DNA from: Enterovibrio norvegicus DSM 15893
GTDB taxonomy: Bacteria > Pseudomonadota > Gammaproteobacteria > Enterobacterales > Vibrionaceae
DNA length: 64,000 nt
Reading direction: 5' to 3'
Assembly: GCF_900115495.1 (NCBI RefSeq)
Contig: NZ_FOWR01000001.1
Coordinates: forward strand, 45,669-109,668
Of the stretch, positions 15,809 through 24,420 are shown in pieces (within the stretch, counting starts at the first letter, position 1; every line of letters starts with the position of its first letter). Position numbers and translations under genes: made by a program. The notes under the pieces were generated by a model. The model was not told where the DNA came from. It saw only the letters and a program-made list of their open reading frames with translations, and ran no database searches.

Positions 15809-18800
15809 TTAATCGACGCTGATGAGTATGCGACTCTCTTCCAACATGGTTGAGATAACGTCGGAGCCGGATGATGTTCCCGCCATTCCAAGGTTTTCTG
15901 CCAGCTCAGACACCGAGGTGTTACTGAACACGATTTGCTGGTCGATCACGTCGCCATCTGTTGAGATAGAAAGAATGGCTTCGTTTTCGTCGTTGTCTTC
16001 GAGAGATACAAGATAGTCACCAATACTTTCATTCTGGATGCCATCAAGGACATCGGTGAAATCCAGCACATCCATTGATGGCGAGTAATCTGTGATGGTG
16101 TCGATAGTCAATGGCGCTGCATCACCCTGAAGGAAAGCAAAAGTATCTGAACCTTCGCCACCAGTGAGAGTGTCAGACCCTGCACCACCAACGATGAGGT
16201 CACTGCCCAAACCACCATCGATGTCATCATCACCCAGGCTACCGTAGAGGCCGTCGTTGCCTTCTTCGCCACGAATGACGTTATTGTCTTCGTCGCCAAC
16301 GAGCAGGTTATTGCCTTCAGTGCCGAGAAGCTCATTATCATCTACCAGCGCTTGAAGGTCTTTATCGACATCTTCGCCAGCTTTAATGTCTAGTGTGCTG
16401 TCTGCGTGCTCACCAAGATCGTTCACTAAGACGAGGTCAAAATGCTCAACTTGATCGTCCGCAATCGCATCATCGATCAAATGATAAGCGTATTCACCTT
16501 CTGCGTGACGTGGGTCGTCGCGTCCAAAGATGGTGAGTTCACCTTTGTCGGTTTCGATCACCACGGTTGATTCCGGCATTTCGTAAACGGTGCCATCAAT
16601 GTTGATAGACTCGATGTGCCAATGGCCAATCATGTCCGCTTCAGAGAGTAGGGCCCCCGTCGCAAGGAAGTTGTCGTCTACTTGTGAAACAATGGCATGT
16701 TCTTCAAAAGAGAGCGCACCTGATTGGGCAATCAAATCGTTGAAGTCTTCTTCTGACACAAAATCAAAGTTGCTTTCATCAAGATCATCCACTGCGACAT
16801 CAACTAAGCGCAGCGTATTGCTGCCCAATGTAATCAAGGTGTCTAACCCATCTTGCGTGAGTGTCAACCCCGCAAGCGTGAAAGCACCGACTGATCGAGG
16901 CAACGAGATTTTATCATCGCGGACGCTGAAGTCTGCAACGGTGTCATTCCCTTTACCATCGAACAGCACCACATTATTGCCGCTGCCTAGGGTAATGGTG
17001 TTGTTACCTTCACCACCGTAAACCACGTCGCTGCCGCTGCTGCCGTAAAGGTTATCGTTACCTTTGCCACCAACCATAATGTCATCACCGCTGCCGCCGT
17101 TCAGGTCATCATCGCCTAAGCCGCCGGATAGAATGTCATTATCGTTACCGCCATAAAGGGTATCGTTGCCGTCACCACCGTTGATAGAGTCATTGCCGTT
17201 GCTGCCGTACAGGGTGTCTGCGCCGTCGCCACCATTGACGATATCGTTACCAACGCCGCCGTATATCAAATCATCACCTAGACCGCCGTCTAAGTTGTCA
17301 TTACCGATGTCGCCCCAAAGGCTATCGTTGCCTTGTCCGCCTATTTGCGTGTCATTGCCGATACCGCCATAAAGCAGGTCATCGCCTCTGCCCCCCATGA
17401 GAAGGTCATTATCTTCTGCGCCGTAGAGTGCGTCATTTCCATCGTTACCGTGAAGAACGTCATCACCAGTGCCGCCTTGTAATTCATCTGCACCGAGACC
17501 GCCATTGAGGGTGTCGTTGCCTTCATCACCATGAATCAAGTCAGCACCTCGGCCACCATTTAAGGTATCTTGGCCAGTGCCACCTTTGAGTTCATCATTG
17601 CCACGACCGCCATAGAGCATGTCGTCACCTGCGTCACCTTTGACGTAATCACTGCCTTTACCGCCGCGCACAACGTCGTTGTCATCGCCGCCAAATAAAC
17701 GGTCGTTGCCTATGCCACCATGGAGCGTATCTTCGCCCGATGCGCCATATACTTCGTCGTTACCTCTGCCACCGTTAAGAGTGTCATCACCGGTGCCGCC
17801 TTGTAATTCATCGTTACCCCGGCCACCTAACAGTGTATCGTCGCCCGCATCGCCGTGGAGAACATCGGCGCCTCTTCCACCGTTGAGAACGTCGTTACCG
17901 ATACCGCCATCGAGGTTGTCATTCCCTTTGCCGCCAAAGAGTGTGTCGTCACCTTCCTCGCCTTTGAGCAGGTCGTTGCCTAAGCCACCGTTGAGCGTAT
18001 CTTGGCCTGTACCACCTTTCAGTTCATCACTGCCGCGACCGCCGTAGAGCATGTCGTCGCCCGCATCGCCTTTCACATAGTCATTGCCTTTCCCGCCATG
18101 AACGACGTCGTTATCGTCGCCGCCAAACAGACGGTCAGCACCAAGGCCACCTTTTAAGTTATCTTCGCCTGCGGCGCCATAAAGCTCATCGTTTCCTCGG
18201 TTACCTTTCAACGTGTCATTGCCAACACCGCCTTGAAGCTCATCAGCACCTAAGCCGCCAAGCAAGGTATCATCGCCTTCATCACCGTGAAGGATGTCAG
18301 CGCCTTTTCCACCATTGAGCACGTCGTTACCGATACCACCGTCGAGGTTATCGTTCCCTTTACCGCCGAGTAGGGTGTCGTCACCTTCCTCACCTTTAAG
18401 CAGGTCGTTGCCCAGGCCACCGTTGAGCGTATCTTGGCCTGTACCACCTTTTAGTTCATCGCTGCCGCGACCGCCGTAAAGCATGTCATCGCCCGCATCG
18501 CCTTTGAGGTAATCATTGCCTTTACCGCCTTTCACAACATCGTTGTCATCACCACCAAACAAACGGTCAGCGCCGATGCCGCCATTAAGGATGTCTTCAC
18601 CTGAGCCGCCGTAGAGTGAGTCTTGGCCTTGATTGCCATGCAGAATATCGTTGCCATCGCCGCCTTGTAGTTCATCAGCGCCACGACCGCCGTTGAGGGT
18701 ATCTTGGCCTTCTTCACCGCGAAGCAAATCAGCACCACGTCCACCGTTTAGGGTGTCATTACCGTCGCTGCCACGAAGCTCATCATTACCGCGTCCGCCG

Positions 18801-21235
18801 AAGAGTGTGTCATCCCCGTCGTCGCCTTTGACATAATCATCGCCTTGACCGCCATGGAGAACATCGTTGTCGTCACCGCCGTAAAGTCGGTCTGCGCCTC
18901 GGCCGCCGTGCAGGCTGTCTTCCCCTTCTGCGCCATAAAGCATGTCGCTGCCTTGGTTACCTCGCAGCACATCGTCCCCGAGGCCGCCTTGCAATTCATC
19001 TGCGCCGCGTCCGCCTTTAAGGAGATCATCGCCTTCATTGCCGTGGAGTTCATCGTTCCCTTTACCGCCGTGCAGAATATCGTTACCGGTACCCCCGTTG
19101 AGGTCATCAGCACCTCGGCCACCGAACAGGCGATCATCACCGGATTCACCAAAGATTTTGTCATCACCTTGGTTTCCGTAGAGGGTGTCGGCATGGCCAG
19201 TAAACTCGTAGACAACGCCGTCGATTTCCACGGTTTCGTAGACTTCAGCCAGCGAAACTTGGTCAATCAGCGCGCCGTAGCTGTCTGATTGTCCCTCGCC
19301 TTTGAACGTGACGGTGAGGCTTTCTGTGCCTTCAGGCACAACAAATAAGGCTTCAAAAGAATGGAAGCTTTCATTTGATTGGGTGTTATCGAAAAATTGG
19401 GAATAAAGGACATTGCCTTCATTGTCTTCTACTTCAACCGAGAATTGGCTTGTCTCTGTGTTGCCACCGCGATAGCGGTTCGCGTAATCAAAGCTCAAAG
19501 AAAGGGGGGAGGTTGAATCTGCAGAAATGCCCGATACATCAACGGTTTGTTGAACGGTCGCATTCGCCGTCGAATCCAGCTCCATCACAGTGTTTGATGT
19601 GCTGTTTTGTGGGCCACCACCAAAGCTGCCTTGTTGGAATTCCATGCGAACGTTGTCTGGTGTGCTCCAGCCTTCCACTTGATCGTCTTGAAAGAGCCCC
19701 CAGCGGTTGCCTGCATCATTACCCCACGCTTCAAACTCGCCGTTTGTCAGCGTGCTTTCGCCGCGTGTTGCGTTGTCGCCGTCATCGCCAAAGATCACGT
19801 CGTCGCCACGACCGCCGCGGATGGTGTCATTGTCGCTATTACTGTCGTCAATGACGGGGTTTTGTGTGACATTGAGATCGAACGTAACATCGTTGTAGTT
19901 TGCGTCTCCCAAATCCCACAGGTCTTCCCAACGAGAGCGGGTACCATCAAAGTTCTCGTGGTCCTCGCCGTCACCATTGGCGTTATCGTCAGAGACATAA
20001 ACATCCAGTGATGACCCGTTTTGAGTGACGGTTGGGCGGGCGAGGCTTAAGTCAAGTTCGACATCACCCACTTCAAATCCGTTATTCCCACCGTTTGGCA
20101 CCAAGAAAAATCCAAGGGTTTCTGCGCCAGAGGGCGAAATATTTATATCAATATTGTCTGCAGTTTTTGCGTTGGTAATGAGTACCTGCGCTTCAGTGAC
20201 ATTGCCATCACCATCTAGCAGGTAGTAACCCATGCTGTTTTTGTACCCTGCGACGCTTTCTACATCGGAGATGGAGATGTTTACGTCCCCATCACCTTGA
20301 AGCGTGAACAAGCTACTGTTTGTTTGGTGACCCAGTTCTATCGGATCTGCATCAATGTTGTTTGAACTAGGCGCGCTGTCCGGTTCACCTGCATTCCCGT
20401 AGAGGCGATCATCACCTTGGCCACCATTGATAATGTCGTCACCGGCGTCTCCTTTGAGGGTATCTTCCCCTTTACCGCCGACGATTTTGTCTCTTTGTTG
20501 TGTGCCATCCAATGCATCATCGCCGGAAGTGCCTTGAATGACATTATCGAAGGCAGGCGGTGCTTCTTGTTGTGGAATCTCGGGCTCCACAGCTTCAGTG
20601 GGGTCTACTGCGTCTTGAACTGGCGCGTCATCTTCCGGCGGCGCTTGATTGAGCGCAGCGATAGAAACGGGCTCTTCTTCAACAACGGTAGGTTCTGCAT
20701 TATTGTCATTCTGATCATCATTATTCACTGCTGCGCGACGAGAAGGTGAGAAGGCATCAAAGCGGGTAGTTACCAGTGAATTGAATTGATTCGCAGAAAG
20801 ACTAAAATCGGGATTGAGATCGTTGATGTCGTTGAAAAGAGACTCGAGAAGGGATTCCTGTTCTTCATCAACATCGTCTTCTTCATTACCGAAGCCAGCA
20901 AAGAAGGTCGATTGACTAACAGGTTGCCCTGCTGCTGGATCGCTTCCGTCTAGGCTAGTAGGGTCTTCGCCATTTGCAATGGCTTCAACAATACCTTCAA
21001 CACCCTCGGGCAATTGAAGTTCCTTGTCTTCACCGTTTTCATCGATGAAAACCACTTCACCGTTGAGGGCAACAGAACTGTCTGATGTGTCAACGAATGT
21101 GGTTTTACCTTGTTGAGAAGTTAACAGATCTCCACGACCAATTTGATCGCCAGCTACTATCTCTTGCGTGCCACCATCTGGCGATACCGCAAAAGCTTGC
21201 CCCTGTACCTGAGTAACTAAAAGCTTCTCATCCAT
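15809..21235 (-). CDS. Giant RTX adhesin secreted by a type I system
   Basis: A 1808-residue calcium-binding repeat protein. Residues 1-120 look like the N-terminal retention module of LapA-type adhesins (VTQVQGQAFAVSPDGG, GDLLTS, ANGEDPTSLDGSDPAAG). The PAAG at 100-103 matches the LapG protease site form. Residues 190-235 are an acidic, Pro-rich linker. A first short RTX block follows, then a DUF4114-like domain (about 290-470) containing DGDGEDHENFDGTRS-type sequence. Next is a carbohydrate-binding-like beta domain (about 495-665, ending with GALIDQVSLAEV). About 80 GGxGxDxLx nonapeptides fill about 680-1420. The tail has a second small RTX block and a type I secretion end (DYSPSMDVLDFTDVLDG). 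No transporter or lapD/lapG gene is in the window. Ribosome site AAGGTAAAAAGT precedes the ATG. Confidence 0.93.
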   Translation of the reverse strand: MDEKLLVTQVQGQAFAVSPDGGTQEIVAGDQIGRGDLLTSQQGKTTFVDTSDSSVALNGEVVFIDENGEDKELQLPEGVEGIVEAIANGEDPTSLDGSDPAAGQPVSQSTFFAGFGNEEDDVDEEQESLLESLFNDINDLNPDFSLSANQFNSLVTTRFDAFSPSRRAAVNNDDQNDNNAEPTVVEEEPVSIAALNQAPPEDDAPVQDAVDPTEAVEPEIPQQEAPPAFDNVIQGTSGDDALDGTQQRDKIVGGKGEDTLKGDAGDDIINGGQGDDRLYGNAGEPDSAPSSNNIDADPIELGHQTNSSLFTLQGDGDVNISISDVESVAGYKNSMGYYLLDGDGNVTEAQVLITNAKTADNIDINISPSGAETLGFFLVPNGGNNGFEVGDVELDLSLARPTVTQNGSSLDVYVSDDNANGDGEDHENFDGTRSRWEDLWDLGDANYNDVTFDLNVTQNPVIDDSNSDNDTIRGGRGDDVIFGDDGDNATRGESTLTNGEFEAWGNDAGNRWGLFQDDQVEGWSTPDNVRMEFQQGSFGGGPQNSTSNTVMELDSTANATVQQTVDVSGISADSTSPLSLSFDYANRYRGGNTETSQFSVEVEDNEGNVLYSQFFDNTQSNESFHSFEALFVVPEGTESLTVTFKGEGQSDSYGALIDQVSLAEVYETVEIDGVVYEFTGHADTLYGNQGDDKIFGESGDDRLFGGRGADDLNGGTGNDILHGGKGNDELHGNEGDDLLKGGRGADELQGGLGDDVLRGNQGSDMLYGAEGEDSLHGGRGADRLYGGDDNDVLHGGQGDDYVKGDDGDDTLFGGRGNDELRGSDGNDTLNGGRGADLLRGEEGQDTLNGGRGADELQGGDGNDILHGNQGQDSLYGGSGEDILNGGIGADRLFGGDDNDVVKGGKGNDYLKGDAGDDMLYGGRGSDELKGGTGQDTLNGGLGNDLLKGEEGDDTLLGGKGNDNLDGGIGNDVLNGGKGADILHGDEGDDTLLGGLGADELQGGVGNDTLKGNRGNDELYGAAGEDNLKGGLGADRLFGGDDNDVVHGGKGNDYVKGDAGDDMLYGGRGSDELKGGTGQDTLNGGLGNDLLKGEEGDDTLFGGKGNDNLDGGIGNDVLNGGRGADVLHGDAGDDTLLGGRGNDELQGGTGDDTLNGGRGNDEVYGASGEDTLHGGIGNDRLFGGDDNDVVRGGKGSDYVKGDAGDDMLYGGRGNDELKGGTGQDTLNGGRGADLIHGDEGNDTLNGGLGADELQGGTGDDVLHGNDGNDALYGAEDNDLLMGGRGDDLLYGGIGNDTQIGGQGNDSLWGDIGNDNLDGGLGDDLIYGGVGNDIVNGGDGADTLYGSNGNDSINGGDGNDTLYGGNDNDILSGGLGDDDLNGGSGDDIMVGGKGNDNLYGSSGSDVVYGGEGNNTITLGSGNNVVLFDGKGNDTVADFSVRDDKISLPRSVGAFTLAGLTLTQDGLDTLITLGSNTLRLVDVAVDDLDESNFDFVSEEDFNDLIAQSGALSFEEHAIVSQVDDNFLATGALLSEADMIGHWHIESINIDGTVYEMPESTVVIETDKGELTIFGRDDPRHAEGEYAYHLIDDAIADDQVEHFDLVLVNDLGEHADSTLDIKAGEDVDKDLQALVDDNELLGTEGNNLLVGDEDNNVIRGEEGNDGLYGSLGDDDIDGGLGSDLIVGGAGSDTLTGGEGSDTFAFLQGDAAPLTIDTITDYSPSMDVLDFTDVLDGIQNESIGDYLVSLEDNDENEAILSISTDGDVIDQQIVFSNTSVSELAENLGMAGTSSGSDVISTMLEESRILISVD
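16980..19200 (-). repeat. RTX nonapeptide array with 432-bp higher-order repeat
   Basis: About 80 tandem 27-base units encode GGxGxDxLx motifs. On top of these, blocks of 16 units (432 bases) recur. The block starting LFGGDDNDV is seen near 17690, 18120 and 18550, with a shorter 12-unit relative near 18880. The blocks share long near-identical stretches such as LYGGRGSDELKGGTGQDTL. Confidence 0.85.
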
Positions 21236-21662
21236 ACTTTTTACCTTCTTCTCGTTTCCCTAGTGCTCAAAAAGCGCACAGTGCTTCAACGTAAAAAGTA
21301 GGCTTAAGATACGAGTGACTCAAATATAAAATTAACGTCTTATAAGTGAGAATTTAAAATGGAGCAATTTATCGGTTTTGGAGGGTAAATTAATTGAACT
21401 CTTACAACATGTTAATATTATTTTTGGCTGGGACGGAAAATAAATGGCATAACCAACGGTAAATCCACAAAACACAGTCATTAAAAAAAAGTGTAAAAAA
21501 TTAGACAAAAATGATATTTTACTATGCAATCAGTGGCATTGATGTGTGATGGTGCTGTGGTGTGTTTCACTGTTACTTTCATCGCATTTAATCAAATCGA
21601 AATACGAGGCTAAAACGTGGTGTGCTGAAATATTTATTTAGCCTAAGGATAAGGAGTATGCC
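21236..21662. other. Intergenic region between RTX and esterase genes
   Basis: About 430 strongly AT-rich bases carrying divergent promoters for the RTX gene and the esterase. No ORF or RNA gene is supportable. Confidence 0.5.
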
Positions 21663-22679
21663 ATGCGCTCAGAGGTTGAAGCGATCATTCAAATGAGGGA
21701 AGAGCACGTTACCTCTGTGAATGTTAATACAAATAAGAGCGTGATTGAGCGATTCTCTTTTCAAGCGCCTTCACTGATTGATAATGCAGCAGGGGAAACC
21801 GCGAACCGCGACATTGTTGTTTACCTTCCGCCAAGTTATGAAGCATCGCCTGATTGTTTTTACCCGATTGTTTACGTCCTGCATGGCTATGATGCCTCAC
21901 CTGAAAGTTGGTTTACGCAAGCTGAAGGCGTGCCAGCGCTTAATGAGATCATGGATTCGCTCATTGAGTCTGGTGAGGTGGAAGAGATGATCCTTGTGGC
22001 AGTTGACGGTACAAACTCTTTGTTCGGAAGCTGGTACTTGAATTCAGATGTATCTGGCAACGCCATGGACTACGTCGCGAGAGATCTTATCGCTGAAGTA
22101 GAGAGCCGATATCGCGCCTGTAGCGATAAACGCGCATTGTTTGGGCACTCCATGGGGGGATTTGGCGCGTTTAATATTGCCTTTCATTTTCCGAATACCT
22201 ATCAAGCCATTGCTGCTCTGAGCCCCGCCGCCATGATGCTTGTTCCTCATGACTACCAAAAGCATGCAGATTTCTTTGGCGATCAAATACGTCGGTACTG
22301 CAATGACGAAGATGTAGCGTGGTTTATCATCGCCTATCTGTCGATTCTACGTGGCGTTGCCCCGAATGCAGACAATGCCCCCAGTTTTATTGCGACCAAC
22401 ATGAAGGACGCAATGGCGGCGCTCGAAGCCCTTGGGCTTTCACAGCTATCGAAAACTCACGCGAGAAACGTCGGTTTACTGCCGTTTTACACCGAAATAG
22501 GTACGCAAGAAGACGATGTGTTCGACATGCCTGTGTTGACACAATTTGAGCAAATGGTATCCACCATGAAAGAAAATGGTTTGAATATCACGCATACCAC
22601 CTTCGAAGGCGGTCATGTTGATAAGATCACGGACCAAATCATTCGAGCGTTAACGTTTATCGGGCCATTTTTGCGATAA
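21663..22679 (+). CDS. Esterase D/antigen 85-type alpha/beta hydrolase
   Basis: A 338-residue cytosolic alpha/beta hydrolase of the putative esterase family that includes S-formylglutathione hydrolase and enterochelin esterase. The core reads DIVVYLPPSYEASPDCFYPIVYVLHGY, with the oxyanion loop at LHGYDA. The nucleophile elbow is GHSMGGFGA (Ser at about residue 163), and a late catalytic His sits in FEGGHVDK (about 318). No signal peptide is visible. The ATG at 21663 has AAGGATAAGGAGTATGCC upstream, a strong site. The natural substrate is unknown. The gene stands just before the glutathione-related cluster but is separated from it by a terminator at 22797-22826. Confidence 0.88.
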   Translation: MRSEVEAIIQMREEHVTSVNVNTNKSVIERFSFQAPSLIDNAAGETANRDIVVYLPPSYEASPDCFYPIVYVLHGYDASPESWFTQAEGVPALNEIMDSLIESGEVEEMILVAVDGTNSLFGSWYLNSDVSGNAMDYVARDLIAEVESRYRACSDKRALFGHSMGGFGAFNIAFHFPNTYQAIAALSPAAMMLVPHDYQKHADFFGDQIRRYCNDEDVAWFIIAYLSILRGVAPNADNAPSFIATNMKDAMAALEALGLSQLSKTHARNVGLLPFYTEIGTQEDDVFDMPVLTQFEQMVSTMKENGLNITHTTFEGGHVDKITDQIIRALTFIGPFLR

Positions 22680-22796
22680 CGCTAGGGTGTGAGCGCGTCA
22701 TGAAGCGTGACGCCTGATTTCGTGTGTTGCTCTTTTTTTCAAATTTCCGTCGTCTTTTTTCTCGCTACTCCGTCTTATAAGCAAAGAAACAATAAA

Positions 22797-22826
22797 CGCC
22801 ACATGCATAGCGTGTGGCGATTTTTA
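22797..22826 (+). terminator. Terminator after esterase gene
   Basis: CGCCACA TGCATAGCG TGTGGCG followed by ATTTTTATT. A GTG that would extend gshA upstream lies inside this stem, which argues against that start. Confidence 0.8.
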
Positions 22827-22852
22827 TTAAGTTATTGCTACATATAAGAAAA

Positions 22853-24391
22853 ATGACAATGAAATTAAACCATGATTTGGTAGGGACGCTAGGAGGCATC
22901 CGCCGAGGTATTGAAAAGGAAACCCTTCGCACCACGAAGCGCGGCACATTAGCCCAAACCCCGCACCCTAAATCACTAGGCGCAGCGCTCACTCATCCGT
23001 TCATCACCACAGACTTTGCCGAAGCGCAGCTGGAGCTTATTACCCCGGCATTTACCGACAAACTGAAGATGTTTGAACACTTGGCGTCGCTGCATCACTT
23101 TGTGGCGACTGAATTGCCACAGGGTGAAACGCTGTGGGCGGGTAGCTTGCCGCCAGTATTGCCAAACGACGACGATATTACGATTGCACAATATGGCACC
23201 TCGAATGCCGCACAGATGAAAATGAAATACCGCCGAGGGCTGGCGAACCGTTATGGCAAACGGATGCAAACCATTTCCGGCATTCACTATAACTTTTCAT
23301 TTCCAGAGGTGTTTTGGCAGCAGCTGCATGCACACGAGAACAGTGAGCAGACACTGTCTGATTTTATCTCTGAAAAGTATTTTCATATGATCCGCAATGT
23401 GATTCGCCACGGTTGGATCATTCCTTTCCTCTTTGGCGCGTCCCCCGCCGTCGATAAAAGCTATGTCCTCGGGCGCGAACATCACCTAGAGGCGATGGGG
23501 GATGACACCCTGTATTTGCCTTGGGCAACATCGCTGCGTCTAAGCAATCTTGGTTATACCAATAGCGAGCAATCAAACTATCCCCTCAATTACGACAGCA
23601 AGATGGCGTATTTGAAGGGCGTGTCTGATCTGCTTGCAATGACGAGTGATAAGTATCGCCATCTCGACGCTAGCCAGCAGTTAAACGCGTCAGTGTTGCA
23701 ACTCGAAAACGAGCTTTACAGTTCGGTACGTCCGAAAGTGGTCAGTGCAGAGCTACGCCCGTTAGACGCCATGTGCCAACACGGCGTGGAATACGTTGAG
23801 CTGCGTACAGTCGACAACAACCCGTATTTGCCACTGGGCATCAACGACATGCAGAGTCATTTCCTCGATGTGTTTTTGACGCACTGTGCCGTGTCGTCAA
23901 GCCCATCGTTGACCCCGCAAGAGTTCGCCATTATTCAGCAACGTGTTGAGCAGGTTGCCACGCAGGGTAGAAAACCTGATGTACTGCTGCCAACCCTTGA
24001 GGGTGAGCAGCGTTTGGCGGACATGGGGCAGACCTTGCTGGCTTCAATGAAAGAGGTGGCTGCGCTGTTTGATACCGCGTTTAACACGCAAGCATATTCT
24101 CTCAGCGTGTCATTGGAACGCCAGAAGTTCGCTGACACCTCACTCACGCCATCCGCCATGCTGCTGGCAGACATGCGTGCGACAGGCCTTGGCTATCGCG
24201 CGCTGGTTCAGCGTTTATCCGACGGACACATGCTAACGCATACCGCGCATTCGGTGTCTGATGACACACGCGCTGAGCTGCAACAGTGGGTGGCGAAATC
24301 TTTACGCGATCAAGAGACGCTGGAAAGGGCAGACGATGTGCCATTCGATGCCTTCTTGCGCCGTAAAACCGCCATGACGTGTGATTGCTAA
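22853..24391 (+). CDS. gshA: Glutamate-cysteine ligase, proteobacterial type
   Basis: A 512-residue type 1 glutamate-cysteine ligase, which joins Glu to Cys through the gamma carboxyl using ATP, the first step of glutathione synthesis. Family motifs visible are GIRRGIEKETLR near the N-terminus, TDFAEAQLELIT, LWAGSLPPVL, QTISGIHYNFSFP, WIIPFLFGASPAVD, YVELRTVDNNPYLPLGI and a final Asp/Arg-rich tail. The ATG at 22853 is the first start after the upstream terminator. The ATG at 22859 is an alternative. Two ABC half-transporter genes and a glutathione synthetase homologue follow at short spacing, so this copy probably serves a dedicated pathway. Whether the genome holds a second, housekeeping gshA cannot be seen here. 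Confidence 0.93.
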   Translation: MTMKLNHDLVGTLGGIRRGIEKETLRTTKRGTLAQTPHPKSLGAALTHPFITTDFAEAQLELITPAFTDKLKMFEHLASLHHFVATELPQGETLWAGSLPPVLPNDDDITIAQYGTSNAAQMKMKYRRGLANRYGKRMQTISGIHYNFSFPEVFWQQLHAHENSEQTLSDFISEKYFHMIRNVIRHGWIIPFLFGASPAVDKSYVLGREHHLEAMGDDTLYLPWATSLRLSNLGYTNSEQSNYPLNYDSKMAYLKGVSDLLAMTSDKYRHLDASQQLNASVLQLENELYSSVRPKVVSAELRPLDAMCQHGVEYVELRTVDNNPYLPLGINDMQSHFLDVFLTHCAVSSSPSLTPQEFAIIQQRVEQVATQGRKPDVLLPTLEGEQRLADMGQTLLASMKEVAALFDTAFNTQAYSLSVSLERQKFADTSLTPSAMLLADMRATGLGYRALVQRLSDGHMLTHTAHSVSDDTRAELQQWVAKSLRDQETLERADDVPFDAFLRRKTAMTCDC

Positions 24392-24420
24392 TCCTGCGAC
24401 AACTAACAGATAGATAACCC

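Noticed and set aside
16980-19200. CRISPR-like regular repeats
   Set aside because: The periodicity is 27 bases and in frame with a protein, encoding RTX nonapeptides.
16590-20750. Several long open frames on the plus strand opposite the RTX gene
   Set aside because: They are produced by the repetitive minus-strand code (Ser/Pro-rich translations of the repeats) and have no ribosome sites.
22814-22852. GTG start extending gshA upstream
   Set aside because: It lies inside a terminator stem and adds residues not found in the family.
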